DNA of 64,000 bases from assembly GCA_039589195.1 (NCBI GenBank), contig JBDHHV010000002.1, forward strand, positions 1 to 64,000, read 5' to 3'. Below the pieces are notes generated by a model, which did no database searches, was not told the origin of the DNA, and was given only the letters and a program-made list of their open reading frames with translations. Positions 6,876 to 16,420 of this stretch are shown one piece after another (the first letter of the stretch is position 1; each line of letters starts with the position of its first letter). Made by a program: the position numbers and the translations under genes. Source of the DNA: JBDHAC01 sp039589195 (GTDB lineage: Bacteria; Gemmatimonadota; Gemmatimonadetes; Palauibacterales; Palauibacteraceae).

Positions 6876-9800
6876 ATGTCCCGCCGCTCGCCGGAATATT
6901 GGGACATGCTGCGCGCCATGCTGATGATCGCCTTCCTCCTGTCAGGCGCCGCCGGGCTCATCTACGAGCTCGCGTGGAGCCGGTACCTCGCCCTGTTCGT
7001 TGGCCACAGCGCCGAGGCACAGGTTCTCGTCATCGCCATGTTCCTGGGGGGCATGTCGATCGGCGCCCTCGCGGTGGGAGAGAGGTCGCGCCGCCTCGAG
7101 CGCCCGCTGTTTTGGTACGCGATCGCGGAGGGCTTGCTCGGCGCGTTCGGGCTCGCCTTCCACTTCCTGTTCGATCTCGTCACACGGGCAGCCTACACGT
7201 CCGTGTTTCCCGCCCTGGGCGGGCCGGTGGCGATCTCGATCGTCAAATGGCTGCTGGCGGGCCTGCTGATCTTCGTGCCGTCGATCGTCCTCGGCACGAC
7301 CTTCCCGTTGATCGCCGCCGCCATCCTCCGCCGCTTCCGGGAGCGCCCGGGCGGAACGATCGCAACGCTGTATTTCGTGAACAGCCTCGGGGGAGCGATC
7401 GCGATCCTGGTCGCCGGATTCGTGCTGATCGGGCTGGCCGGGCTGCGCGGGACGCTCGCCACGGCGGCCGCTCTGAACTTCGCCGCGGCGGCGCTGGCGG
7501 CGTGGATCGCGGCCAGACACGCCGAGGGCGGGGCCACGGCGGCGCTCGAGCCCGCGCGAGCGACGGCGACGGTGGCTGCTGCCGAGGGCGCCGCGGGGGC
7601 GGTTCGCGCCGCGTCGACCGAGGTGCGGAGACGCCTGTGGACCGTGCTCCTGGGCGTAAGCGCCCTCACGGCGGTGGCGTCGTTCGTGTACGAGATCGGT
7701 TGGATCCGCATGCTCTCCCTCGTCATGGGGAGCGCCACGCACTCCTTCGAGCTCATGCTCTCTGCGTTCATCCTGGGGCTGGCGCTCGGTGCGCTCGCCA
7801 TCCGGACGGCCGCGGATCGCGCGACCCGGCCGGTGGCGCTCCTGGGAGGCATCCAGTGGCTGATGGGGCTGTTCGCGCTCGCCACGCTTCCGGTGTACGC
7901 CGCCTCGTTCGGTTGGCTCGCAGATCTGATGTCGGGGGTGAGCGCCGACGACGCGGGGTACAGGCTCTTCAACCTGGGGCGGTACGGCGTGGCGCTCGCC
8001 GTCATGCTCCCTTCGACCGTCCTGGCCGGCATGACGCTGCCGTTGATCACCAACACGTTGCTCCGCGTCGGATCGGGCGAGCGGGCCATCGGCTGGGTGT
8101 ACGCGTGCAACACCGCCGGGGCGATCGTGGGTGTCATGCTGGCCGGGCTGGTCCTGCTGCCGTGGCTCGGGCTCAAGGGCATGCTGGTGTGGGGCGCGGG
8201 GCTCGACATGGCGCTCGGGGTGGGCCTGCTGGCCCTGAGCCGGAGGGGATCTGATCTCGATGCGGTCGCGGGCGAGCGGGTCGGGGCGCTCCGCCGGGTG
8301 CCCGCCTGGGCAGCCCCGGCAACCGGGATCGCGGCGCTCGGCATCTCGCTCGCGGTCGTCTTCGGGATCCGTTTCGATCGCGCGCTCCTGACCAGCGGCG
8401 TGTTCCGGTACGGGCGGGTGGACCCGGCCAGCCACTCGGTCATGTACTACGCCGACGGGCGAACAGCCACGGTCGGTGTGCACATCACCGGCAGCGATAC
8501 CCTGATCGTGCTCACGTCGAACGGGAAGCCGGACGCGTCGCTCACCGCGAGGTGGGTGCGCGCTGCGAGCGAGCCCGTGGACCCGCTGCCCATCCGGCAG
8601 CAGGACGAGTCGACCCAAATGCTGAGCGCGCTCGTGACGCTCGCCCACGCGCCGGACGCGAGAACCGGCGCCGTGATCGGGCACGGGTCGGGGATGTCGG
8701 GGCATTTCCTCCTCTCCGACCCCGGCCTCGAGGCGCTCACCACGATCGAGATCGAGCCTCGAGTGATCGACGCCTCCTACGTCTACTATCCCGCGAACCG
8801 CCGTGTCTTCGATGACGCCCGCTCGCGAATGGTGATCGCCGACGCGAAGTCCTTCTTCGCCCACCGGGGAGAGCGATACGACCTGATCCTGTCGGAGCCT
8901 TCCAACCCGTGGGTCTCGGGGACGGCGAGCCTGTTCAGCCTCGAGTTCTACGACCAGATCCGATCCTACCTGGCCCCCGACGGCGTGTTCGGGCAGTGGT
9001 TTCACCTGTACGAGAGCGATGATGACCTCGTTCTCAGTGTCCTCTCCGCGTTGCACCGCGGCTTCGCGGACTACAGGGCGTACCTGGTCGGTGACACCGA
9101 CCTGATGATCGTGGCCACGCCGGAGGGCACGCTGCGCGAGCCCGATTGGGACCTTCTGCTGCGATCCGACCTGCGCCAGGAGCTCTCCCACGTGCTCCCG
9201 ATTCTCCCCGACCACCTCGACGGCCTCCGCGTGTTCGGGAGGCGGGAGCTCGCGCCGCTGACCGAGACCTGGGAATCGCCGAACTCGGACTACCGCCCGA
9301 TCCTCGACCTGAGCGCGGAGCGCGCACGGTTTCTCGATTCGATCGCGGACGGGGCCTACGGCATGGCGAAAGACCGGTTTCGCATCGCCGCGGCACTCGG
9401 CGGCTGGCGTATGGCGCCCGCCCGATCGCCGGGGCTGCCGATCCCCGGGCTCGCGCCGCTCAGGGGGCGCGCGATTGCGGTCGAGATCCGCCGGGGGTTG
9501 AGCGATCCCGACGCCGAGGCGGCGGGTTTCGCCAGGGTCCAGGTGCGAACGACGCGACTCGGGTTCGGGCGGCTGCTCGACGCGCCGTCGGATCCGGCGG
9601 ACACCGGGGCATGGGCGGGATGGGTCGCCGACTTCCTCCGAATCGAGGGAGCACTGCACGCCGGAACCGCCGGGTTCGTGGATGAGGTGTTCTACGGGGC
9701 TGTCGGCGCGATCCTGGCGCGCTCCCACCCACCGCCGGAGGTGCAGGCGACGGTCGACTTCATGCACGGGCTGGCCGGTTGGCAATTCGATGAGGCCGCT

Positions 9801-10064
9801 CGCGCAGCCCGGGTCCTGATGCGAGTCCTCGGTTCCGGGCCCGAGGTCGAGGACGGTGAGATTCCGACCAGCGCCACGATGTTGGCGCCCCTCGACCGAG
9901 GCCTGCTACTGGACGGGGCCGTCGTCGCCTTTCTGGTCACGGGAGAGCCCGGGCTGGCCGCAGAGACGCTCGATCGGCTGGCGGACGGGACGGGTCGGCC
10001 ACCGAACGATCTCAGGCTACGGCTCCTGCGCGCCCACATCGCGGAGACCCTGGCGGCTCGCTGA
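6876..10064 (+). CDS. Multi-span membrane protein fused to a spermidine-synthase-like methyltransferase-fold domain
   Basis: This 1062-residue protein belongs to the group usually called fused MFS/spermidine synthase. Residues 10-235 and 255-470 are two similar transporter-like halves; each opens with a YE(L/I) motif (GLIYELAWSR, SFVYEIGWIR). From about residue 600 comes a Rossmann domain with GHGSGMSGHFL as the nucleotide loop, then TTIEIEPRVI, VIADAKSFF and LSEPSNPWVSG, all matching the spermidine synthase fold. The last 250 residues are a helical region I do not recognise. Neither the substrate nor polyamine synthesis can be assigned. The ATG at 6876 is the first in-frame start that does not overlap rnpB; an ATG at 6906 is a weaker option. 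It is divergent from rnpB. Confidence 0.82.
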   Translation: MSRRSPEYWDMLRAMLMIAFLLSGAAGLIYELAWSRYLALFVGHSAEAQVLVIAMFLGGMSIGALAVGERSRRLERPLFWYAIAEGLLGAFGLAFHFLFDLVTRAAYTSVFPALGGPVAISIVKWLLAGLLIFVPSIVLGTTFPLIAAAILRRFRERPGGTIATLYFVNSLGGAIAILVAGFVLIGLAGLRGTLATAAALNFAAAALAAWIAARHAEGGATAALEPARATATVAAAEGAAGAVRAASTEVRRRLWTVLLGVSALTAVASFVYEIGWIRMLSLVMGSATHSFELMLSAFILGLALGALAIRTAADRATRPVALLGGIQWLMGLFALATLPVYAASFGWLADLMSGVSADDAGYRLFNLGRYGVALAVMLPSTVLAGMTLPLITNTLLRVGSGERAIGWVYACNTAGAIVGVMLAGLVLLPWLGLKGMLVWGAGLDMALGVGLLALSRRGSDLDAVAGERVGALRRVPAWAAPATGIAALGISLAVVFGIRFDRALLTSGVFRYGRVDPASHSVMYYADGRTATVGVHITGSDTLIVLTSNGKPDASLTARWVRAASEPVDPLPIRQQDESTQMLSALVTLAHAPDARTGAVIGHGSGMSGHFLLSDPGLEALTTIEIEPRVIDASYVYYPANRRVFDDARSRMVIADAKSFFAHRGERYDLILSEPSNPWVSGTASLFSLEFYDQIRSYLAPDGVFGQWFHLYESDDDLVLSVLSALHRGFADYRAYLVGDTDLMIVATPEGTLREPDWDLLLRSDLRQELSHVLPILPDHLDGLRVFGRRELAPLTETWESPNSDYRPILDLSAERARFLDSIADGAYGMAKDRFRIAAALGGWRMAPARSPGLPIPGLAPLRGRAIAVEIRRGLSDPDAEAAGFARVQVRTTRLGFGRLLDAPSDPADTGAWAGWVADFLRIEGALHAGTAGFVDEVFYGAVGAILARSHPPPEVQATVDFMHGLAGWQFDEAARAARVLMRVLGSGPEVEDGEIPTSATMLAPLDRGLLLDGAVVAFLVTGEPGLAAETLDRLADGTGRPPNDLRLRLLRAHIAETLAAR

Positions 10065-10348
10065 GCCATCGAGTAGCACCGTTTGGGGCACTTCGACCCG
10101 GTGCGGGGTAGCAGTCACCTCGGCGTCGGTTCCCGCCCGCAGGCAACGTCGACGGTGGGCCGGCTGTCGGAAGGTCAAGTGCGGTACTATCTTTCGAGCC
10201 TGAGCACCCGGTTGTGGGAGGCGCGTGGGGCTATCGCCGCGCGATATCGGTCCGACTCCTGCATGATCGGCTCATGGCGGCCCCGGTGCGGGGGGGTAAG
10301 GGGGCCAAGTTTCGAAGCGGAGGTGAGTACCACGTAGCTACACCTGGT

Positions 10349-11497
10349 ATGCGATTCTACACTAACACTGACAACCGTTCATTCAGACGGTTCCTGCCGC
10401 TCCTGCTCCTGGGGATCCCCGTCCAAGGGGTTTCCCAGTCACCGGGTTTTCACGCTCCGGATAGGGATTACTACGTCTACGTAGCGGCCGAGTCCGAGGA
10501 TCGCGTCGACCTGGTGCGGTACGGGCCCGCGGGTGCCACACTTGTCGATTCCATCCCGGTCGGTCGATATCCCACGGAGATCGATGGTCCACACGGTCTG
10601 GCGATGGGGCCGGACGGCGATCGTTGGTACGTGACGTTCGCGCACGGGAACCCATTCGGGGTCGTGGTCGCGTACTCCACCTCGAACAATCGACCCGCCG
10701 GCAAGGCCGATCTGGGCCTGTTCCCGGCCACCATGCAGGTGACGCCGGCCGGCCTGCTCTTCGCCGTGAACTTCAATCTCCACGGCGACCCGTTGCCCAG
10801 CAGCGTGTCGGTCGTCGACGTGGCTTCGATGACGGAGATCGCCCGCATCCCCACGTGCGCCCGGCCGCACGGCTCTCGCCTCACCGCGGATGCGGCGCGG
10901 CACTACTCCGTGTGCGTGTTCGACGAACAGCTCGTGGAGCTGGACGCGCATCGCCTCCAGGTCTCGCGACGAATGCACCTGCTGCCGGGACGCGAGCGGG
11001 TGCTGCCGCCCGAAGGCACATCCGAGGCCCCGGGTATGAACGGCGCCGATGGCCCGCGGTGCTCTCCCACGTGGGCACACCCGAGCCCGGACGGTGGGCG
11101 CGTCTACGTGGCGTGCAACAAGAACGCGGAGGTGCTCGAGGTCGACACCGAGAGCTGGAGCGTGCTGCGTCGCTTCAGCACCGGACCCGGGCCCTACAAC
11201 CTGGACATCACTCCCGATGGCCAGCACCTCGTGGTCACGTACAAGGGTGGGCAGGCGACCGGGATCTGGCGGTTGGCGGATGGAACCGAGGTGGCACGCG
11301 TGGGGAACACGCGCCGTCTGCCACACGGGATCGCGATCTCGCCCGACTCGCGCTACGCCTTCGTCTCCGTGGAGGGTGTGGGTGGCGAGCCCGGCACGGT
11401 CGACATCATCGATATCGCCGCGGGTAACCTGGCCGCGAGCGTGGATGTCGGTAAGCAGGCGGGCGGGATCATCTTTTGGAAGGCGGACCCATCATGA
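10349..11497 (+). CDS. Secreted beta-propeller protein (YncE/YVTN type)
   Basis: A signal peptide is visible (RRFLPLLLLGIPVQGVSQ), so the 382-residue product is exported. The rest consists of repeated blades of the YncE kind: YYVYVAAESEDRVDLVRY, PHGLAMGPDGDRWYVTF, GGRVYVACNKNAEVLEVD, PYNLDITPDGQHLVVTY and PHGIAISPDSRYAFVSV. Such propellers are binding scaffolds, and the ligand is unknown. I chose the ATG at 10349 because the signal peptide begins there. The 284 bases upstream hold no gene, but TACTAT near 10191 could be a -10 element. Its TGA overlaps the ATG of the following metallopeptidase lipoprotein by four bases, so the two are made together. Confidence 0.8.
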   Translation: MRFYTNTDNRSFRRFLPLLLLGIPVQGVSQSPGFHAPDRDYYVYVAAESEDRVDLVRYGPAGATLVDSIPVGRYPTEIDGPHGLAMGPDGDRWYVTFAHGNPFGVVVAYSTSNNRPAGKADLGLFPATMQVTPAGLLFAVNFNLHGDPLPSSVSVVDVASMTEIARIPTCARPHGSRLTADAARHYSVCVFDEQLVELDAHRLQVSRRMHLLPGRERVLPPEGTSEAPGMNGADGPRCSPTWAHPSPDGGRVYVACNKNAEVLEVDTESWSVLRRFSTGPGPYNLDITPDGQHLVVTYKGGQATGIWRLADGTEVARVGNTRRLPHGIAISPDSRYAFVSVEGVGGEPGTVDIIDIAAGNLAASVDVGKQAGGIIFWKADPS

Positions 11498-14160
11498 GGG
11501 CGCGCGCCATCTTGATCGGGTGCGCTGCGATCGCTCTCGCCGCGTGCGGGGAGACGGGAAGCACCCAGCCCGCTTCCCCACCGACCCTGCTCGTCGCGCT
11601 CTCCCCGGCGGTGGACACCGTCGTTACGGGCGACCTGACCGATCCTCCCATCTCGGTCCGTGTGGAGGACGCGCTCGGGGCGCCGGTGGAGGGGATCCCG
11701 GTCCGTTTCGTTCTCTCCGAGGGGGAGGGCGAGCTCTTCCCGAACCTGGCCGTCTCCGGTCAGGACGGGGTCGCCGAGGCCGCGTTCCAGGCGGCCGGGA
11801 CACCGGGGTCGATTCAGATCCAGGTCGATATCCCGAGCGCCGCCAACGTGGCAGCGCTCGATTTCGAGGTCCTGGCGATGGCCGCGGATTCGGTGGAGCT
11901 GCGGCTCGTCGAGGGAAACGACCAGCGAGCCGAGGTCGGCAGTCAGCTCCCGATCCCGTTTGTCGTGCAAGCGTTGTCGGGCGGCGGGGCCCCGGCGGGC
12001 GGCATCGCGCTCGCGTGGCGTATTAGCGGTGGCCCGGGCCAATCCGCGATCCTGACGGCGGACACGACGCTCACCGATTCGAGCGGGCGCGGACAGGTGC
12101 TGCTCACCCTCGGTCGCGAGGCGAGAGAATACCGGGTCGAGGCATTCGCGACTCGTGGCGTACTCTCGGACACGATCCGCTTTACGGCCGTCGCGTCGAC
12201 GGACTTCGTGGGCACGGTGCGGCTCGACTCGGTGGCGAGCGTGCCGCTCGTCGCTGGTGATGAGGCGCTCCTCTTCGGGCGCGGGTTCAGCCCGATCCCC
12301 TCCGAAAACGACATCCGGATCGAGGGTGAATCGGCGGAGGTCCTCGAGGCATCGGGTACCTCGCTGCGCATCGTCGTACCCGGGTTCCAGGACCAATGCT
12401 GGCCCGCCCGCGATGTCGGGGTGCGAGTGCTGGTCGCGGGAGACCCGAGCAACGGAGAGATGATCACTCTCCAGCCGATCCAACCCCCCCTCGACCTGGC
12501 CGTTGGCGAGGTGCGCACGGTGCGCGGGCCGGCCGACGTCGCGTGCCTCCAGTTCCCGTCCTCGTCGGCGCCGCGGGAATACCGGGTCGCCATCGGGAGC
12601 GCGGGACGGACACCGGCGAGCACGAGCATGAAGCTGGTCGGTCGATCCTCGACCGAGCTCTCGGCTCGTGGCGTCGCGACGTCCCTGGCGCGACGCGACA
12701 TCGACGCTACGCTCGCCGACGGCGTGCGCGGCCGATTGCGGCCGGACGCACGGCTTCGGTCCAGCGCGTTGGAGGACCTGGTCCGGCGGCGCGTCGTCCC
12801 CGCCTCGCTGACGACGGCCACCTTCGGAGGCGTCGCCCCGGCAAGCGGGGATACGCTGCGATTCTTCTTCGCCGCGCAACCCGACCTGACCGCGTCCTGC
12901 GAGGACACTACCCGCGTGACGCAGGCCATCGTGCGCGAGGTCAGACGGCATGTCGTGCTCGCCGAGGATGCTCGTGCGCCGGCGGACGGATTCACCCGGG
13001 AGGACTTGACCTTCCTCGCCGATGAGCTCGACGGGGTCGGTATCCCGACCGACACGGCCTACTTCGGCGGTTTCGCCGACCTCGATGCGAACGACCGCAT
13101 CATCGTGTTGCTGACACCGGAGGTGAACCGGCTCTCTTCACCGGGTGATGGGGGAATCGGTGGGTTCTTCCTGCCGCTCGACCTGGCGGCTTCGGGGCGC
13201 GGAGGCGGCGACGCCCGACCGCAGGGGGAGGTGTGCGCAGCCAGCAATGAGGGCGAGATCGTCTACGTAGCGGTACCCGACCCGGAGGCCGAATTCGGGA
13301 TCACGCTGAATCGCGAGCAGGCGCTGGCGAACGTCCGCGGTACGGTCGCGCACGAGCTCCAACATCTCATCAACGCGGAGCGACGCGTCTTCGCCGCCGG
13401 GGGCGGGTTCGGAGCGACCGAGGATGTGTGGCTCGACGAGGCCCTGTCCGCGATCGCCGAGGAGGTCGTGGGCCTCCGGGCGCTGGAGCTGGGGGAGCGT
13501 GGCGATTACACGTTCGATCAGGTGACACCGACCCGAGAGGCCTCAGACATCTTCGACGCGTACCAGCTGAACAACTTCTTCAATCTGAGCCTGTTCTTGT
13601 CCGATCCGGCCGTTGCCCCGACGCTGGCGAGCGTGGATCCGGGCGGCGTCGAGGGACGCCAGATGCGCGGGTTCGGTTGGCTCATGCTCCGGTGGCTCGG
13701 GGATCAGGCCGGTGGCGATCCGGGCGCGCTTTTCCGATCTCTGGCGGCGGGCGGCCGGAATCGCGACCGCGGCATCCAGAACGTCGAGCGGGCCACGGGT
13801 CGTGACTGGGAGGACCTGCTCGCGGACTTCTCAGCGTCGATCGCGGCGGATGACGCGGGCGTGGATGAGCTCGGAGATCGGTATCGGATCCTCACGTGGC
13901 AGTTCCGCGACGTGTTCTCGGCTCTCAGCCAGAATCCCGCCGCGCGCTCGAGCTTCCCCGTGCCCTTCCCGCTGTCCGCCACGGCCCTCGGGTTTGAAAC
14001 CACAGCCCTCGAGTTTCACGTAGGGGCTTCGACGGTGCGATACTTCGCGCTCGTGTCGGGGCTCGACTCGCCGGCCCTGGCGCTGAGCCTCACGAGACCG
14101 AACGGGAACACCCTGAACCAGGCGGTACGGCCACAGGTCACGGTGGTGAGGACCCGCTAA
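11494..14160 (+). CDS. Lipoprotein with Ig-like domains and an HExxH metallopeptidase domain
   Basis: The 888-residue product starts with a lipoprotein signal (IGCAAIALAAC, Cys18). Two bacterial Ig-like repeats follow (ISVRVEDALGAPVEGIPVRF and the related PFVVQALSGGGAPAGGIALA). After these comes a TIG-like segment (GDEALLFGRGFSPI). The C-terminal half holds AHELQHLINAERR, a zinc motif with His620, Glu621 and His624. WLDEALSAIAEE lies 24 residues later, and its Glu649 is the likely third ligand. This spacing resembles the hyicolysin (M30) group of secreted peptidases, but the assignment is by motif only. It is translationally coupled to the beta-propeller gene upstream, and an outer-membrane barrel gene follows 40 bases downstream. 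Confidence 0.78.
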   Translation: MRARAILIGCAAIALAACGETGSTQPASPPTLLVALSPAVDTVVTGDLTDPPISVRVEDALGAPVEGIPVRFVLSEGEGELFPNLAVSGQDGVAEAAFQAAGTPGSIQIQVDIPSAANVAALDFEVLAMAADSVELRLVEGNDQRAEVGSQLPIPFVVQALSGGGAPAGGIALAWRISGGPGQSAILTADTTLTDSSGRGQVLLTLGREAREYRVEAFATRGVLSDTIRFTAVASTDFVGTVRLDSVASVPLVAGDEALLFGRGFSPIPSENDIRIEGESAEVLEASGTSLRIVVPGFQDQCWPARDVGVRVLVAGDPSNGEMITLQPIQPPLDLAVGEVRTVRGPADVACLQFPSSSAPREYRVAIGSAGRTPASTSMKLVGRSSTELSARGVATSLARRDIDATLADGVRGRLRPDARLRSSALEDLVRRRVVPASLTTATFGGVAPASGDTLRFFFAAQPDLTASCEDTTRVTQAIVREVRRHVVLAEDARAPADGFTREDLTFLADELDGVGIPTDTAYFGGFADLDANDRIIVLLTPEVNRLSSPGDGGIGGFFLPLDLAASGRGGGDARPQGEVCAASNEGEIVYVAVPDPEAEFGITLNREQALANVRGTVAHELQHLINAERRVFAAGGGFGATEDVWLDEALSAIAEEVVGLRALELGERGDYTFDQVTPTREASDIFDAYQLNNFFNLSLFLSDPAVAPTLASVDPGGVEGRQMRGFGWLMLRWLGDQAGGDPGALFRSLAAGGRNRDRGIQNVERATGRDWEDLLADFSASIAADDAGVDELGDRYRILTWQFRDVFSALSQNPAARSSFPVPFPLSATALGFETTALEFHVGASTVRYFALVSGLDSPALALSLTRPNGNTLNQAVRPQVTVVRTR

Positions 14161-14200
14161 CCCGTCGTGCGGACCCGACAATCCAGAGGAATACAAGAGG

Positions 14201-14881
14201 ATGATCCAACGCTACAGCCGTACACGCTGGGCGAGGGGAGCGACCTTCGGGCTCGCCCTGACCCTATGGCTCGCCGGGCCGGGGGCGGCCCAGATGGCGG
14301 ACGAAGCGGACGAGAGAATTGCCGAGCCGACCGGCTTCGAGATCGGGGCCTTCGTGGGCTGGGTCTCCCCGCTGTCGAACCTGACCGAGGACCCCGACGC
14401 GCCGTTCGCTACCGTGGTGAACCCGTATGTGTCGTTCGGGGCCGAGGCGGTGTACTGGCTGAGCCCGAGGTTCGGGATCGGGGCTTTCGGCCTGTTCGCG
14501 CCTTCCGAGCTTCGGGCCACCCAGCTCGTGGATCCGATGACGCCCGCCGACCTGGGAGACGCGAACTACATCACAGCGGTCGCGAACGTCGTGTATCAGG
14601 TCCCCGTCTCGGGCACGGCGACCCTGGTTCGGCCCTACTTCGCGCTCGGCGCCGGCATCCGCCACCTGGATCTGGACGAGACACAGGCCACGGAGGCCAC
14701 ATCCTCGACCGACCCGGTGGGGACGCTGGCCGCCGGCGTCCGGATCCCGTTCTCGGCGGGCATCTCGCTGTGGACCGAGTTGCGCGACATCGCCTCCTAC
14801 TACGAATCGCCCATTACCGGCGACTCGAGGCTCCAGAACGATATCGCCATCACCATCGGGGTGGGAACTCGCATTCGTTAG
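14201..14881 (+). CDS. Small outer-membrane beta-barrel protein
   Basis: This 226-residue protein has a clear signal peptide (FGLALTLWLAGPGAAQ). It is followed by alternating hydrophobic/polar strands typical of an eight-stranded OmpW/OmpX-like barrel: GFEIGAFVGWVSPL, FGAEAVYWLSPRFGIGAFG, ANVVYQVPV, VRPYFALGAGIRHL, GTLAAGVRIPF and a final strand ITIGVGTRIR. The conserved glycines and the closing arginine fit the class, but no specific function can be read. It lies 40 bases after the metallopeptidase lipoprotein and is probably the last gene of that unit, since a bidirectional terminator begins about 45 bases after its stop. Confidence 0.75.
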   Translation: MIQRYSRTRWARGATFGLALTLWLAGPGAAQMADEADERIAEPTGFEIGAFVGWVSPLSNLTEDPDAPFATVVNPYVSFGAEAVYWLSPRFGIGAFGLFAPSELRATQLVDPMTPADLGDANYITAVANVVYQVPVSGTATLVRPYFALGAGIRHLDLDETQATEATSSTDPVGTLAAGVRIPFSAGISLWTELRDIASYYESPITGDSRLQNDIAITIGVGTRIR

Positions 14882-14924
14882 CGCTCGGCCGGCCCTAGCG
14901 GCGAAAAGACCCGACCCGCGAAAA

Positions 14925-14957
14925 GAAGAGGGCGGCCACTCCGGCCGCCCTCTTTGT
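14925..14957. terminator. Bidirectional terminator between convergent genes
   Basis: A 12-bp perfect stem (14926-14937 with 14943-14954) and a 5-base loop lie between the outer-membrane barrel gene and the pilus-like gene. Short T-runs follow on both strands (TTTGTG on plus, CTTCTTTTC on minus). Confidence 0.8.
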
Positions 14958-15000
14958 GCGTTGTGGCTAGAAGGCCCTCAAGCGCGTTGTGGCTAGAAGG
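14958..15000. repeat. 17-bp direct repeat spanning a stop codon
   Basis: GCGTTGTGGCTAGAAGG occurs at 14958-14974 and again, exactly, at 14984-15000. The second copy includes the stop codon and last codons of the PilX-like gene on the minus strand. It looks like a short tandem duplication of the gene's 3' end. Confidence 0.8.
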
Positions 15001-16093
15001 TCTCGCGCCAGGTGCTGGGCTCCTCGACCGGCCACCCGATCCCCTTGAGGGCATTGAGCACGTTGCAGGAGTGGTAATTGATCGACCACGTCCCGTTCCC
15101 GAGATCCACCGGCTGCGGGATCACCCCGAGGTCCAGGTTGAGACCGGCCACGACCGCTCCGTCGATGTCCTGGCTCCCGTTCGAGACGAACTCGTTCCCG
15201 ACCAGGATCACCCCTTCCCAGCGGAAGTCACCGTTGAAGATCGCGGTGCCCTCGAAGATCAACGTCCCACGCCCGCTGAACGCGTCATCGACGGCAAAGC
15301 TGGGGCTGTCGATGAAGATCATCGGCCACTCGTCCGTGTCGACATCGGTCACGAAGGACGGATACCCGTCCTGGGAGACGGTATAGTCGGCCTCCGCGAA
15401 GCTCCCGTCCAGGATCGACTGCCAGTTGATCCCGAGGCTGGTCAGTAACTGCGTGTCGGTTGACGTGCTGTCGATGCCGGGGTTTCCGTCGAAGCCGGCC
15501 CCCCAGACGTTGGCGCCCTTGCCGGCGCTGGGCTGGGTGAAGCCGGCCGGTGGCACCTCGAGACCGGCCACGTTCTCGGACTGGGCGACGGGACAGCTGT
15601 TGGCGGGCGCGGCGTCGTCGCCGTCCACGGTCCCAGCGGTCCCGTTCTTGATGAGCCCCCCGATCGCCGTGACCGCCGCGTTCACCGAGATGGCCGCCGC
15701 CTTGTGGAGCACGATCGAGCTCGCCCGGCGATTCGCCTGCCCACCCTCCGGAGAGGTGTGCAACGCGACGGTGTTCAGCCGGTACAGCGTCGAGGAATCA
15801 TCCACCGCCAGCAGCGTGTCCACCCACACCCGGGCGGTCCCGTCCATGTAGCTGTACGTGACCGTATCGTCGCGGAGCTTGCCGCGCCCCATGTAATGGG
15901 AGCGGGCGGCGTCCGCCACGTAGAACGCTTTCATGCTCGCGCGGTGGTTCTGATTGATCCGGTAGTCCGTATTGGATCTCAGGTAGCCTGCCGTCGCGAG
16001 CGCCGACAGACCCAACAGGGCCAAGAGTACGAGCGCGAGCGCGAAGCCTCCCTGCGCGCGATCGGGCATGCCATGAACCGTAGAGCTCCTCAT
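14993..16093 (-). CDS. PilX-like pilus assembly/secreted protein (paralogue 1)
   Basis: The 366-residue product has a short basic leader ending in GG, then a long hydrophobic helix (FALALVLLALLGLSALATAGY) and the segment AFYVADAARS, the pattern of PilX-type minor pilin proteins. It lacks the Glu5 of classical type IV pilins. The remainder is an exported domain of unknown function with ILVGNEFVSNGSQDIDGAVV near the end, as in proteins with polymer-forming-like repeats. The ATG at 16093 is supported by GGGAGG six bases upstream. It lies downstream of a paralogue in the same direction, with which it shares runs such as YLRSNTDYRINQNHRAS. No other pilus genes are in the window. The role is inferred from the N-terminus only. 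Confidence 0.7.
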   Translation of the reverse strand: MRSSTVHGMPDRAQGGFALALVLLALLGLSALATAGYLRSNTDYRINQNHRASMKAFYVADAARSHYMGRGKLRDDTVTYSYMDGTARVWVDTLLAVDDSSTLYRLNTVALHTSPEGGQANRRASSIVLHKAAAISVNAAVTAIGGLIKNGTAGTVDGDDAAPANSCPVAQSENVAGLEVPPAGFTQPSAGKGANVWGAGFDGNPGIDSTSTDTQLLTSLGINWQSILDGSFAEADYTVSQDGYPSFVTDVDTDEWPMIFIDSPSFAVDDAFSGRGTLIFEGTAIFNGDFRWEGVILVGNEFVSNGSQDIDGAVVAGLNLDLGVIPQPVDLGNGTWSINYHSCNVLNALKGIGWPVEEPSTWRETF

Positions 16094-16420
16094 TGTCCGC
16101 CTCCCACAGTGTGCGTCGACGACGAGTAAGGGCAAGGCCGGTTCCTGATTGGTGAACCCATCGTAACCGGTTGTCTTGTAGAGCGTTAGGTGGTTTCGCG
16201 ACTGCATGGTGTTGCACAATTTCGTCAGCCCCGGGGTTGCAACTTGCAAGCAACCCGCGCAGCGCCATCTCCCGGGCCCGGCGCCGGTCGGGTCAGGTCA
16301 GTGGGTCGGGGGGATTCGGGTGCGCTTGAAGGCGTCGGGAGGGGCGGTCGGCTAGTGCCGGTCGATCGCAAACCGGTCTTTCGCTCCTCGCGGCACTGCC
16401 CCGGGCTCGAGGTCGGCACC
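16094..16420. other. Intergenic region between the two PilX-like paralogues
   Basis: No gene is seen in these 327 bases. An inverted repeat GGGTTGC-9-GCAACCC sits at 16234-16256 and could be a terminator stem for the upstream paralogue or an operator for the downstream one. No T-tract follows it. The Shine-Dalgarno GGGAGG for the downstream gene is at about 16100-16105. Confidence 0.5.

Noticed and set aside
6942..9785. A 947-residue open frame on the minus strand, opposite the spermidine-synthase fusion gene
   Set aside because: Its composition is Arg-, Pro-, Glu- and Asp-rich without domains, as expected for the antisense frame of a GC-rich gene. The plus-strand protein has clear motifs.
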